Source: Pelagibacterium flavum (lineage in GTDB: Bacteria; Pseudomonadota; Alphaproteobacteria; Rhizobiales; Devosiaceae). Taken from it: DNA of 64,000 bases. The stretch spans positions 2,969,001 through 3,033,000 of the forward strand of contig NZ_CP107716.1 in assembly GCF_025854335.1 (NCBI RefSeq), written 5' to 3'. Numbering within the stretch: position 1 is the stretch's first letter; the number at the start of each line of letters is the position of its first letter. The notes under the pieces are model-generated. The model was not told where the DNA came from, did no database searches, and saw only the letters and a list, made by a program, of their open reading frames with translations. The translations under genes and the position numbers were made by a program. Below are positions 16,261 to 24,765 of this stretch, piece after piece.

Positions 16261-17127
16261 GTGGAATGGACTGAAGACCGGATCGAGTGGACGGCCGACG
16301 GAAAGCCCGTCACAATCGGGCTGACGCGCGCCGGTTCCGGGCCGCAACTCCTTTTGCTCCCCGCGCTCAGTTCGATTTCCACCCGGCACGAGATGCGGCC
16401 GCTGCAGCAACGGCTCGCCGCCCATTACGCCACACTGGCCATCGACTGGCCCGGCTTTGGCGATCTGCCCCGTCCCAGGATCGATTGGCGGCCGAGCCTC
16501 TATCGCGATTTCCTGCGGTTCGTTCTGACCGAAATCGCTCACCCTTTCGCCACCATCGCAGCCGGCCACGCCGCCGGATACGCCCTCGCGCAGGCCACCG
16601 CCGCGCCCTCGAGCACCGGCCAGCTCTGCCTTCTGGCCCCAACATGGCGCGGGCCGCTACCCACAATGACAGGCAAGCGCATGGCACTCTTCAAATTTCT
16701 GGCCAGGGCCGTCGATATCCCCATAGCCGGCGCGGCACTCTACCGGCTCAACGTCAATGGTCCGGTCATCGGCATGATGACGCGCGGCCATGTCTATTCG
16801 GACCCGGCGTGGGTCACGTCGGAGCGGATGGCGGAAAAGCGCAAGGTCACCGAAGCGCCCGGCGCCCGCCACGGTTCGTTCCGCTTCGTGGCCGGCGAGC
16901 TCGACCCCTTCGAGACCCGCGAGGACTGGCTCGACGCCGCTCGCCGCGTACCGGGCACCGTTGCCCTGATTTACGGCGAACACACGCCGCGTAAATCCAA
17001 GGCGGAAATGGCGGCCCTGGCGCAATTGCCCGGCGTCGGCGCCAGTGTCCTGCCGCAGGGCAAGCTGTCATTTTACGAGGAATACCCCGACGAGACCGCC
17101 AAGGCGGTCCTTGAGGCCCTGGCCTAG
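16261..17127 (+). CDS. Alpha/beta-hydrolase fold protein lacking catalytic Ser and His
   Basis: A 288-aa protein (GTG start; no in-frame ATG close by). It has the alpha/beta-hydrolase layout with IDWPGFG and the plant/cyanobacterial-type LLAPTWRGPLPTM. The nucleophile elbow normally G-x-S-x-G reads GHAAG (102-106), so Ser is Ala. The C-terminal His region reads KLSFYEEYPD, with Tyr where His is expected. A working hydrolase is unlikely; a binding or structural role is inferred. Divergent from dmeR with a shared metal-type operator. Confidence 0.75.
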   Translation: MEWTEDRIEWTADGKPVTIGLTRAGSGPQLLLLPALSSISTRHEMRPLQQRLAAHYATLAIDWPGFGDLPRPRIDWRPSLYRDFLRFVLTEIAHPFATIAAGHAAGYALAQATAAPSSTGQLCLLAPTWRGPLPTMTGKRMALFKFLARAVDIPIAGAALYRLNVNGPVIGMMTRGHVYSDPAWVTSERMAEKRKVTEAPGARHGSFRFVAGELDPFETREDWLDAARRVPGTVALIYGEHTPRKSKAEMAALAQLPGVGASVLPQGKLSFYEEYPDETAKAVLEALA

Positions 17128-17145
17128 CCTCTCCCTGCCCCCTTT

Positions 17146-17176
17146 GTCACCCCGGCCTTGCGCCGGGGCCCGGTAC
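17146..17176. repeat. REP-like palindrome, copy E
   Basis: GTCACCCCGGC and GCCGGGGCCC arms followed by the family tail GTACGCTCAACGCC. Confidence 0.75.
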
Positions 17177-17215
17177 GCTCAACGCCAGAGACAGAACCGC
17201 AAACCCCGCTGGTTG

Positions 17216-17244
17216 CTGGATCCCGGGTCTGCGCCCGGGATGAC
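17216..17244. repeat. REP-like palindrome, copy F
   Basis: CTGGATCCCGGG and CCCGGGATGAC; opposite orientation to copies E and G. Confidence 0.75.
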
Positions 17245-17282
17245 GTCGATGGAGAAGAACCGGCCCTGTCCTCCCCACCCTT

Positions 17283-17313
17283 GTCACCCCGGCCTCGAGC
17301 CGGGGCCCAGTAC
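17283..17313. repeat. REP-like palindrome, copy G
   Basis: GTCACCCCGGC and GCCGGGGCCC arms with tail GTACGCTCAGCGCC, almost identical to copy E. Confidence 0.75.
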
Positions 17314-17353
17314 GCTCAGCGCCGGTGAAAGGACCGCCCGGAAATCGCCGGCC

Positions 17354-17980
17354 CTAACCCTCGCCGATCAGCCGCCTGAGCTTGCCCACAGCCGTCTCGG
17401 CGCCTTCCCCGTAGGCAATCGTGCCAAACAATTGCCCCGCGCTATCGATCAAAAACACCGAGGCGGTGTGGTTGACGTTATAGCCGCCGCCCTCGAGCGG
17501 CGCTTTCTCGGCAAACACGCCCCAGGCATTGATGGCCTTCTCGACCTCCTCGGGCTCGCCGGTGATCCCGGTGATCCGCTCGGAGACCCAGCCAACATAT
17601 TCGCCCAGAACCTCGGGCGTGTCGCGTTCGGGATCGACGGAAACAAAAAAGGCGTTCACCGCATCGGCGTCATCGCCCAGTTCGGCATACCAGTGCTGCA
17701 TGTCGCCCAAAGTGGTCGGGCACACATCGGGGCAATGGGTGAACCCGAAAAACACCATTGAGGGTTTGCCGGTGAATACCGATTGGTCGACCGGCGCGCC
17801 GGTGTGATCGACAAGCTGGTAATCCCCGGCCCCATATTGCCCCTGGGGCGCTGCGGCCAGTTGGCTGGAGGGGTCGGGCCGCACCTGCGTCGAATACCAA
17901 AGCACCCCCGCCCCGGCGGCAGCAACCATAACCAGGGTCCAGAGCACGATACGCACCGTATGAAGCATCGAATTGGCCAT
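17354..17980 (-). CDS. SCO1/SenC copper chaperone
   Basis: A 208-aa thioredoxin-fold protein anchored by an N-terminal membrane helix. The ATG at 17980 is chosen because GAGGGG lies about 10 nt upstream. The copper site CPDVC (in HCPDVCPTT) and the distal His (VNHTASVF) are both present. SCO proteins load copper into the CuA centre of cytochrome oxidase. It is the last gene of a three-gene copper operon and lies close behind the YcnI-PCuAC gene. Confidence 0.92.
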   Translation of the reverse strand: MANSMLHTVRIVLWTLVMVAAAGAGVLWYSTQVRPDPSSQLAAAPQGQYGAGDYQLVDHTGAPVDQSVFTGKPSMVFFGFTHCPDVCPTTLGDMQHWYAELGDDADAVNAFFVSVDPERDTPEVLGEYVGWVSERITGITGEPEEVEKAINAWGVFAEKAPLEGGGYNVNHTASVFLIDSAGQLFGTIAYGEGAETAVGKLRRLIGEG

Positions 17981-17984
17981 CGGA

Positions 17985-18863
17985 TCAGTGCCCCTCATGG
18001 CCGGAAGTGTTCATCCCCGATGCCCCGAAGGCCTGCACCGCCAGCTCGATCTCGACCTCGCCGGCCTTCTCGAACACTAGCGTCACCGGCACGGTCTCGC
18101 CCTCGACGAACGGGGCGGAAATGTTCATGAACATCATGTGCAGCCCGCCGGGTGCCAGCGTCACGGTCTCACCGGCCGGAATTTCGAGCCCCTCGGGCAA
18201 TTGCTGCATTTGCATCACGTCATTGACCACCGCCATTTCGTGGATCTGCACGTCCGGCGAAAACGACGATTGCGCCGAGACCAGCCGGTCGGCCTCGTCC
18301 CCCTTGTTGGTGATCGTCACATAGCCCCCGCCGACCGGCGCGTTGGGCAGCGTGGCGCGGGTAAAGGCGCCGGTCAGTTCCAGGTCGCCCACGGTGATGG
18401 CATCAGAGCCGTCTTGCCCGTGAGAGACCGGCTCGTCCCCAAGGCTCACCGCCGGCTCCCAGCCCAGCGAAACCTCGCCACACATCTGCTCGACGGCAAA
18501 CACCATGTCAGTCTCGGGCAGGTCGGCGGCAAAGGTGCCGGTAAAGGCGAACGTCTCGTGCCCGTCGTCTGGCACCGAGCCGCCCGACCAGACGATCTGG
18601 CTGACCTGACCATCGCTGCCCGGCGTTTCGAGCGTCCAGCCATCCTTGGCCTCGGCGCTGACGTCAACAAAGCCTTGGGGCAGCGTCACACGGATTGTGT
18701 CGGTCGGCGCGCCATCGCAGCCATGGGGCAGGACGAGCACGCCCCGGAACTGTTCACCGGGCGCCGATTGGGCGGTCTCAAAGGTCATATGCGCCAGGGC
18801 GGGCGAAGCAATGGCAAATGTGGATGCAGCGGCGAGCGCCGCGCGGGAAGCGATGCGGATCAT
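17985..18863 (-). CDS. YcnI (DUF1775) - PCu(A)C fusion copper-binding protein
   Basis: A 292-aa exported protein with two domains. After the signal peptide the mature protein begins at or near AHMTFE, the His expected for the YcnI copper brace (about 25-150). The second half (about 155-280) is a PCu(A)C domain with its ligands intact: IHEM, VMQM and LHMMFM. The C-terminus ends GHEGH. It should bind copper in the periplasm and hand it on, probably to the SCO protein downstream. Confidence 0.92.
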   Translation of the reverse strand: MIRIASRAALAAASTFAIASPALAHMTFETAQSAPGEQFRGVLVLPHGCDGAPTDTIRVTLPQGFVDVSAEAKDGWTLETPGSDGQVSQIVWSGGSVPDDGHETFAFTGTFAADLPETDMVFAVEQMCGEVSLGWEPAVSLGDEPVSHGQDGSDAITVGDLELTGAFTRATLPNAPVGGGYVTITNKGDEADRLVSAQSSFSPDVQIHEMAVVNDVMQMQQLPEGLEIPAGETVTLAPGGLHMMFMNISAPFVEGETVPVTLVFEKAGEVEIELAVQAFGASGMNTSGHEGH

Positions 18864-18913
18864 GGATGATCTCCAGCATGAACAAGATTGGTCTGAAAGA
18901 AATTCGGCTTCAA

Positions 18914-19267
18914 TCAGGCCAGTGCTGGCGGCGCTCGGGATTTGCGGGTCGAAAACGCGTGCTGCTCGGCCACCAGGTCGTCGGCGAGCGAGAATCGGAC
19001 CTGACTGAACCGGGTATAGGCCGGCTCATTCTCGCAAGGCGCTTCCGGCAGGTCGGCCACCCCGGCCCGGCAGGCATGACACGGGGAATGGCCCGCACCG
19101 TCGCCCTCGGGCGAGCCGCCGCAGAACGAAAGATCGGCGAGAGAATAGGACAACCCGTCATCGGCTGTCGCAATGGCCACAGGCTGATGGGCGAACGAAA
19201 GAAACACCACCGCCAGCACCGCCAGCGCCTTGATGATTTCTCCGCCGATGTCGCGCGCAAGGCTCAT
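18914..19267 (-). CDS. DUF2946-like Cys/His-containing membrane protein
   Basis: A 117-aa protein from the ATG at 19267. A membrane helix (IIKALAVLAVVFLSFA) is followed by a segment with FCGG, HSPCHAC and APC, typical of DUF2946 proteins beside copper genes. The cysteines and histidines may bind copper. First gene of the operon with YcnI-PCuAC and SCO1. Exact function unknown. Confidence 0.7.
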   Translation of the reverse strand: MSLARDIGGEIIKALAVLAVVFLSFAHQPVAIATADDGLSYSLADLSFCGGSPEGDGAGHSPCHACRAGVADLPEAPCENEPAYTRFSQVRFSLADDLVAEQHAFSTRKSRAPPALA

Positions 19268-19619
19268 GCCCTCGCCACCCTCAACCGTTCCGTTTCCTGC
19301 GCTTTTACAGCAAGCGGGCAAAAAGCCAATGCGGCCTTTTGTGTCCATGCCCCGCCTCGGCCAACCAGACGATTTCGCGTTTAGTCATACTAATTGACCC
19401 ATTTTCGCCCCCGCCACCCCCTTCCCGGTTCGCCGCCAGGCCGGAAACCGAACCACGATCCTTACAATGTAACCGATAACACTCCATATTTCCCGGCCTT
19501 CCCGGTCCTGACTATTCAAACTTTTTCGGTCTTTACATATAGTAATACTATATGCAATCTTTCCTCCACGGCACGGGTCGGAGGGAGGCTCCGATCGGCG
19601 CCATCAGGAGGAAAAATCA
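19268..19619. other. Divergent promoter region between copper operon and sugar ABC operon
   Basis: 352 bp. It holds a LacI-like imperfect site TGTAACCGATAACA (19468-19481), a perfect palindrome (19536-19554) and the strong ribosome site of ytfQ (AGGAGG). No gene was seen. Confidence 0.6.
19536..19554. promoter_or_regulatory. Candidate operator upstream of ytfQ
   Basis: CATATAGTA and TACTATATG form a perfect 9-bp inverted repeat around one A, 66 bp before the start. No regulator gene is next to it. Confidence 0.55.
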
Positions 19620-20594
19620 ATGAAATTCATCAAGCAACTCGCGCTTGGCGTGAGCACTGTCGCCCTTCTCGGATCCGCCGCCATGGCGCAGGAAGGCCTT
19701 GAGGGCATGACCATCGGCTTCTCGCAGATCGGCTCGGAATCGGGCTGGCGCGCCGCCGAAACCTCGGTCACCCGCCAGCAGGCCGAAGAATGGGGTGTCA
19801 ATCTGCAGTTCTCGGACGCCCAGCAGCGTCAGGAAAACCAGATCCGCGCCATCCGCTCGTTCGTCGCCCAGGGCGTCGATGCCATCCTGCTCGCTCCCGT
19901 GGTCGCCACCGGCTGGGAAGAGGTTCTGAGCGAAGCCAAGGACGCTGACATACCCGTGGTCCTTCTCGACCGCGGCATCGAGGCACCCGAAGATCTCTAT
20001 CTTACCTCGGTGGCGTCCGATCAGGTCCTTGAGGGCCGCGTCGCCGGCGACTGGCTGGTCGAGACAGTCGGTGACGAGGAATGCCGCGTTGTCGAACTCC
20101 AGGGCACCGTGGGGTCCTCCCCCGCCATCAACCGCAAGCAGGGCTTTGAAGAAGCCATCGCCGATCACGACAACATCGAGATCGTACGCTCCCAGACCGG
20201 CGATTTCACCCGCGCTCTGGGCAAGCAGGTGATGGAAGGCTTCCTGCGCGCCGAAAATGGCGGAGCCGACATCTGCGCCCTTTACGCCCACAATGACGAC
20301 ATGGCCGTGGGCGCCATCCAGGCCATCAAGGAAGCCGGCCTCAACCCCGGCGAAGACATTCTCGTCGTCTCGATCGATGCCGTGCCCGACATCTTCACCG
20401 CCATCGCCGCGGGCGAAGCCAACGCCACCGTCGAGTTGACCCCCAACATGGCCGGACCCGCGTTCGAAGCGCTTGCCGCCTATCTCAACGATGGTGTGGA
20501 ACCTGAAAAGTTCATCATCACCGAGTCCAAGCTCTACACGGCCGAGGACGATCCCGAAGGCGAAGCCGAACGCCGCCGCGATCTGGGGTATTGA
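19620..20594 (+). CDS. ytfQ: Galactofuranose-type sugar ABC transporter, substrate-binding protein
   Basis: A 324-aa periplasmic binding protein (signal peptide to about residue 23). The start of the mature chain, GFSQIGSESGWRAAET, is the YtfQ hallmark. Two-lobe type I fold as in ribose-binding proteins. E. coli YtfQ binds galactofuranose; the ligand here may differ. First of four genes (ytfQ, ytfR, ytfT, yjfF), with a strong ribosome site and a palindromic operator upstream. Confidence 0.9.
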   Translation: MKFIKQLALGVSTVALLGSAAMAQEGLEGMTIGFSQIGSESGWRAAETSVTRQQAEEWGVNLQFSDAQQRQENQIRAIRSFVAQGVDAILLAPVVATGWEEVLSEAKDADIPVVLLDRGIEAPEDLYLTSVASDQVLEGRVAGDWLVETVGDEECRVVELQGTVGSSPAINRKQGFEEAIADHDNIEIVRSQTGDFTRALGKQVMEGFLRAENGGADICALYAHNDDMAVGAIQAIKEAGLNPGEDILVVSIDAVPDIFTAIAAGEANATVELTPNMAGPAFEALAAYLNDGVEPEKFIITESKLYTAEDDPEGEAERRRDLGY

Positions 20595-20625
20595 TCGCCT
20601 GCCATCGCGCCTGACACAGTGCTGA

Positions 20626-20655
20626 CTGGACCCCGGGAATAAATCCCGGGGTGAC
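20626..20655. repeat. REP-like palindrome, copy H
   Basis: CTGGACCCCGGGA and TCCCGGGGTGAC arms; paired in opposite orientation with copy I. Confidence 0.75.
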
Positions 20656-20696
20656 AGGCGGCGGTTGGATCGAGCGAGGTGGCCAATCTCTCTGCT

Positions 20697-20726
20697 GTCA
20701 TTCCGGGGCTTGTCCCCGGAATCCAG
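20697..20726. repeat. REP-like palindrome, copy I
   Basis: GTCATTCCGGGG and CCCCGGAATCCAG arms, between ytfQ and ytfR. It may stabilise the ytfQ message, as REP sites do between binding-protein and ATPase genes. Confidence 0.75.
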
Positions 20727-20774
20727 CTGGCAGCTTTGCCGCACGCGCTGCCTTGGTTTGACGGAACGGACTTC

Positions 20775-22292
20775 ATGCCCCAACCCGCCCCCATCCTCGC
20801 CGCATCGGGAATCGAGAAATCCTTTCTCTCCCACAAGGTCCTCGACGATGTCGGCATCGAGCTTTTCCCCGGCGAGGTGCATGCCCTGCTCGGCGAGAAC
20901 GGCGCGGGCAAATCGACCCTCATCAAGATCCTCACCGGCGCCTACACCCATGATGCCGGCACCATCATGCTCGATGGCCAGCCCATCCATCCGCGCGACA
21001 CCCGCCACGCGCAGGAAATGGGCATCGGCACCGTCTATCAGGAGGTCAATCTCCTCCCCAATATGAGCGTTGCCGACAATCTCTATGTCGGCCGCCAGCC
21101 CATGAAATGGGGCCTGGTCGACACAAGAAAGATGCAGCGAGACGCCCGCGCCCTCCTCGCCCGCTACGACCTCAAGATCGATCCCGGCGCCCAGCTCGAC
21201 AGCTTTTCGGTCGCCGTGCAGCAGATCGTCGCCATCGCGCGGGCCGTCGATATTTCGGGCAAGGTGCTCATCCTTGACGAACCCACCGCCAGCCTTGACC
21301 AGCACGAGGTCGAAATCCTGTTCGAGATCGTCCGGCAGCTCAAGGCGCAGGGCATGGCGATCGTGTTCATCACCCACTTTCTCGATCAGGTCTATGAAAT
21401 CGCCGACCGCGTCACGGTGCTGCGCAACGGCCGCCGCGTCGGCTCGCGCCCCATCGAGGGGCTGGGCCGCATGGACCTTGTCACCATGATGCTGGGCGAA
21501 GCGCTCGAACACGAAGACGCCATGCGCATCGGGGTCACCCGCAAGCCCGGCGAGCTCTACGCCTCGTTCAAGAACTATTCCCTCACCGGGAAGGCCGCCC
21601 CGTTCGATCTCGATCTGCACAAGGGCGAAATCGTCGGTGTAGCCGGCCTGCTCGGTTCGGGCCGCACCGAAATGGCGCGCCTGCTGTTCGGCATCGACAA
21701 GCCCGATACCGGCCAATTGACCGTCGCGGGCCAGCCCGCCACGCTGCGTGAACCACGCGACGCCATTGCACTGGCCTTCGCCTTCGCACCGGAAGATCGC
21801 AAGCTCGACGGCATCGTGGGCGATCTCACCGTGCGCGAAAACATCATGCTGGCGCTCCAGGCCCATCGCGGCTGGACGAAACCCATGAGCGGCGCCGAAC
21901 AGTCCGAACTGGCCGATCGCTACATCAAGGCGCTCGATATCCGCTGCACCGGCCCCGAACAGCCGGTCAAATTCCTCTCGGGCGGTAATCAGCAAAAGGT
22001 GGTGCTGGCCCGCTGGCTGGCCACAAACCCCAAACTCCTCATCCTCGACGAGCCCACCCGCGGCATCGATGTGGGTGCCCACGCCGAAATCATCAGGATG
22101 ATCAACCGGTTGTGCGATGACGGCATGAGCCTGTTCGTCATCTCGTCCGAACTCGACGAAATCACCGCCTATTCCTCCCGTGTCCTCGTCCTGCGCGAAC
22201 GCGCCATCGCCGGGGAGTTGACGGGCGAAGCGATCAACACCACAGCGATCATGGAAATGATCGCCAGCGAGCCGGAGGCACGGCCCCAATGA
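20775..22292 (+). CDS. ytfR: Sugar ABC transporter ATP-binding protein
   Basis: A 505-aa protein with two fused ABC domains, as in RbsA/MglA. The first has Walker A GENGAGKST and Walker B LILDEPT; its signature is degenerate (DSFSVAVQQ). The second has a degenerate Walker A (GLLGSGRTE), signature LSGGNQQK and Walker B LILDEPT. Such partly degenerate sites are normal for the family. The ATG at 20775 is chosen since earlier starts run through the REP repeat. Overlaps ytfT by 4 bp. Confidence 0.9.
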   Translation: MPQPAPILAASGIEKSFLSHKVLDDVGIELFPGEVHALLGENGAGKSTLIKILTGAYTHDAGTIMLDGQPIHPRDTRHAQEMGIGTVYQEVNLLPNMSVADNLYVGRQPMKWGLVDTRKMQRDARALLARYDLKIDPGAQLDSFSVAVQQIVAIARAVDISGKVLILDEPTASLDQHEVEILFEIVRQLKAQGMAIVFITHFLDQVYEIADRVTVLRNGRRVGSRPIEGLGRMDLVTMMLGEALEHEDAMRIGVTRKPGELYASFKNYSLTGKAAPFDLDLHKGEIVGVAGLLGSGRTEMARLLFGIDKPDTGQLTVAGQPATLREPRDAIALAFAFAPEDRKLDGIVGDLTVRENIMLALQAHRGWTKPMSGAEQSELADRYIKALDIRCTGPEQPVKFLSGGNQQKVVLARWLATNPKLLILDEPTRGIDVGAHAEIIRMINRLCDDGMSLFVISSELDEITAYSSRVLVLRERAIAGELTGEAINTTAIMEMIASEPEARPQ

Positions 22293-23302
22293 CCCGCTCG
22301 ATCTTTTCGGTCATCAAGCCGCAATTTATTGCGCTTGCCGCCATCCTGCTCATCAACTGGATGCTGTTTCCGGGCTTCTTCAACCTCTTCATCCGCGATG
22401 GCCGTGTTTATGGCTCGCTGATCGACGTGCTCAATCGCGGCGCCCCGGTCGCCATTCTGGCCATCGGCATGACCGCCGTCATCGCCACGCGCGGGGTCGA
22501 TCTGTCGGTCGGCGCGGTCATGGCCATTGCCGGCGCGGTCGCCGCCACCATGGTTCAGGGCGATGGCAACGCGCTCATCGTGGTCCTTGGCGCCGCCCTC
22601 GGGGTCGGCCTTCTCTGCGGGTTGTGGAACGGCGCCCTCGTCGCCGTGCTCGGGCTGCAACCGATCATCGCCACTCTGATCCTCATGGTCGCCGGGCGCG
22701 GCATCGCCCAAACCATCACCGAAGGCTTCATCGTCACCTTCAACGATCCGGGCCTGATCTTTCTCGGTTCCGGCTCCATTCTCGGCCTGCCCACGCCCAT
22801 CATCATCATGCTGGCGCTGGCCATCATCACAACGCTGGTCATGCGGCTGACCGCCCTCGGCCTGTTCATCGAATCCGTCGGCATCAACCGCTCGGCCTCG
22901 TCCTATGCGGGGTTGCGCGCCCGCTCGCTCCTGATCGGTGTTTATGCCTTCGCCGGGTTCTGCGCGGCCATTTCCGGCATCATCGCCGCCGCCGACATTC
23001 GCGGCGCCGACGCCAACAATGTCGGTCTGTGGCTCGAACTCGACGCCATCCTTGCCGTGGTCATCGGCGGCACCTCATTGATGGGCGGGCGGTTTTCCAT
23101 CCCCATGTCGGTCATCGGCGCGCTGATCATTCAGGCCATGAACACCGGCATTCTGGTCTCGGGTTTCCCGCCCGAATTCAACCTGCTGGTCAAGGCGGCG
23201 CTCATCATCATCATTCTGGTGGTCCAGTCTCCTCTCGCCGGCCGGGCCTGGCACTTCGCCGCCCGCCCCCGCACCAAACGTTCCGAGGTCAGCCCGAAAT
23301 GA
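22289..23302 (+). CDS. ytfT: Sugar ABC transporter permease
   Basis: A 337-aa permease of the ribose/galactofuranose family with about ten hydrophobic segments. Family motifs include TAVIATRGVDLSVGAVMAIAG and GGTSLMGGRFSI. It starts inside the ytfR stop (ATGA) and ends over the start of the next permease, so all three are translationally coupled. It forms a heterodimer with the product of the following gene. Confidence 0.9.
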   Translation: MTRSIFSVIKPQFIALAAILLINWMLFPGFFNLFIRDGRVYGSLIDVLNRGAPVAILAIGMTAVIATRGVDLSVGAVMAIAGAVAATMVQGDGNALIVVLGAALGVGLLCGLWNGALVAVLGLQPIIATLILMVAGRGIAQTITEGFIVTFNDPGLIFLGSGSILGLPTPIIIMLALAIITTLVMRLTALGLFIESVGINRSASSYAGLRARSLLIGVYAFAGFCAAISGIIAAADIRGADANNVGLWLELDAILAVVIGGTSLMGGRFSIPMSVIGALIIQAMNTGILVSGFPPEFNLLVKAALIIIILVVQSPLAGRAWHFAARPRTKRSEVSPK

Positions 23303-24288
23303 ACCCGCGCTACTGGCCGCTGATCGCCACCATCACCATTTTCGTCCTCGCCTACGCGCTTGCCGTGATGCAGTTCCCGGCGCTGTTTTCCACGCGCGTT
23401 CTTGGCAATCTCTTGACCGACAACGCCTTTCTCGGCGTGGCGGCGGTCGGGATGACCTTTGTCATTTTGTCAGGCGGCATCGACCTGTCGGTCGGCTCGG
23501 TCATCGCCTTTTCCTCGGTGCTGATCGCGGTGCTCATCACTCAGCTCGGCATCCACCCCCTGCCCGCCTTCGCGATAACGCTGCTGGTCACCACCCTGTT
23601 CGGGGCTTCCATGGGCACGATGATCCACTATCTCGAAGTCCCGCCCTTCATTGTCACACTGGCCGGCATGTTTCTGGCGCGCGGGCTGACCTTCCTTCTG
23701 ACCCAGGATTCGATCTCGGTCAGCCATGATTTCTATACCTGGGTGCGCCAGTTCTATTACGTCATGCCCGGCGGCGGGCGCCTCACCTTCAATGGCGGGC
23801 TGATGCTTATTGTCTTCGCCATCGGCATCATCGTCTGCCACCGCACCCGGTTTGGCGCGTATGTCTATGCGCTGGGCGGCAATGCGCAGTCCGCCGCCCT
23901 GCTCGGTGTCCCCGTCGCCCGCACGACCATCGGGATTTATGCCGTCTCGAGCTTTCTGGCCGGGCTTTCGGGCGTGGTCTATTCGCTCTACACGTCCTCG
24001 GGCTATCCGCTGGCCGCCGTCGGTGTCGAACTCGATACCATCGCCGCCGTGGTCATCGGCGGAACGCTGCTTTCTGGCGGCTTCGGCTTCATGCTCGGCT
24101 CGCTGGTGGGGGTGTTCATCCAGGGGATGATCCAGACCTATATCGTTTTCGACGGCACGCTCTCGAGCTGGTGGACCAAGATCGTCATCGGCGGATTGCT
24201 GTTCGGCTTCATCGTCCTCCAACGCATTATCATCGCCGCCTCAAAACGCGACTGGCGCAAAAAGAAGGTAGAAGCGGTTCGGGCGTAG
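23299..24288 (+). CDS. yjfF: Sugar ABC transporter permease
   Basis: A 329-aa permease paired with YtfT. Motifs are TFVILSGGIDLSVGSVIAF, NAQSAALLGVPV and VVIGGTLLSGGFG. The C-terminal tail is basic (SKRDWRKKK). The ATG overlaps the ytfT stop. Last gene of the operon; two REP palindromes follow and may protect the message end. Confidence 0.9.
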   Translation: MNPRYWPLIATITIFVLAYALAVMQFPALFSTRVLGNLLTDNAFLGVAAVGMTFVILSGGIDLSVGSVIAFSSVLIAVLITQLGIHPLPAFAITLLVTTLFGASMGTMIHYLEVPPFIVTLAGMFLARGLTFLLTQDSISVSHDFYTWVRQFYYVMPGGGRLTFNGGLMLIVFAIGIIVCHRTRFGAYVYALGGNAQSAALLGVPVARTTIGIYAVSSFLAGLSGVVYSLYTSSGYPLAAVGVELDTIAAVVIGGTLLSGGFGFMLGSLVGVFIQGMIQTYIVFDGTLSSWWTKIVIGGLLFGFIVLQRIIIAASKRDWRKKKVEAVRA

Positions 24289-24330
24289 AGCGCCTGCCCC
24301 CTTGGCCCCCGACACTGCCAACCCTCCCTT

Positions 24331-24360
24331 GTCACCCCGGCCCTGAGCCGGGGTCCAGTA
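24331..24360. repeat. REP-like palindrome, copy J
   Basis: GTCACCCCGGC and GCCGGGGTCCA arms with tail GTACACTCGGCGG, after the sugar ABC operon. Confidence 0.75.
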
Positions 24361-24401
24361 CACTCGGCGGATATGACCGAACCACTGGCTCTGCCAGTTA
24401 C

Positions 24402-24426
24402 CGGATCCCGGGTCGAGCCCGGGACA
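24402..24426. repeat. REP-like palindrome, copy K
   Basis: GGATCCCGGGT with ACCCGGGA-type partner arm (GCCCGGGAC), opposite to copy J. The rightmost copy seen in the window. Confidence 0.75.
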
Positions 24427-24448
24427 GCGAGGGGGTGTTACTGGTTTC

Positions 24449-24751
24449 TTATTCCCGCACCTTACCCCGCAGCACATCCTGCCATTCGGGATGCCGCTCG
24501 ATCTGTGCCTTGGCGAACGGGCATAGCGGGATGATCTTGACCCCCTCGGCCCGCGCGTCCTCGACACCGCGCAGCACCAGCGCTTCGCCTACCCCGCGTC
24601 CGCGCAGGGCATCGGGCACGCCGGTATGGTCGATGATCCGCTGGCGCGTGCCCACCTTGGTGTAGGTCATCTCCGCTTCATGCCCGTCGAGACGGACCAC
24701 GTAGCGCCCCTTGGTCTCGCCATCCTCGCGCTCGATGGTAAAGTCGCTCAT
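24449..24751 (-). CDS. GNAT-like N-acetyltransferase (YjdJ/COG2388 type)
   Basis: A 100-aa protein from the ATG at 24751 (AAAGGA upstream). It has the short GNAT fold of the YidJ/YjdJ class with the acetyl-CoA loop RGRGVGEALV and the end motif PLCPFAKAQIERHPEW. The substrate is unknown. Same strand as the DUF5996 gene, 14 nt downstream of it, so probably one operon. Confidence 0.85.
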   Translation of the reverse strand: MSDFTIEREDGETKGRYVVRLDGHEAEMTYTKVGTRQRIIDHTGVPDALRGRGVGEALVLRGVEDARAEGVKIIPLCPFAKAQIERHPEWQDVLRGKVRE

Positions 24752-24765
24752 CGTCAGAAGTCCTT

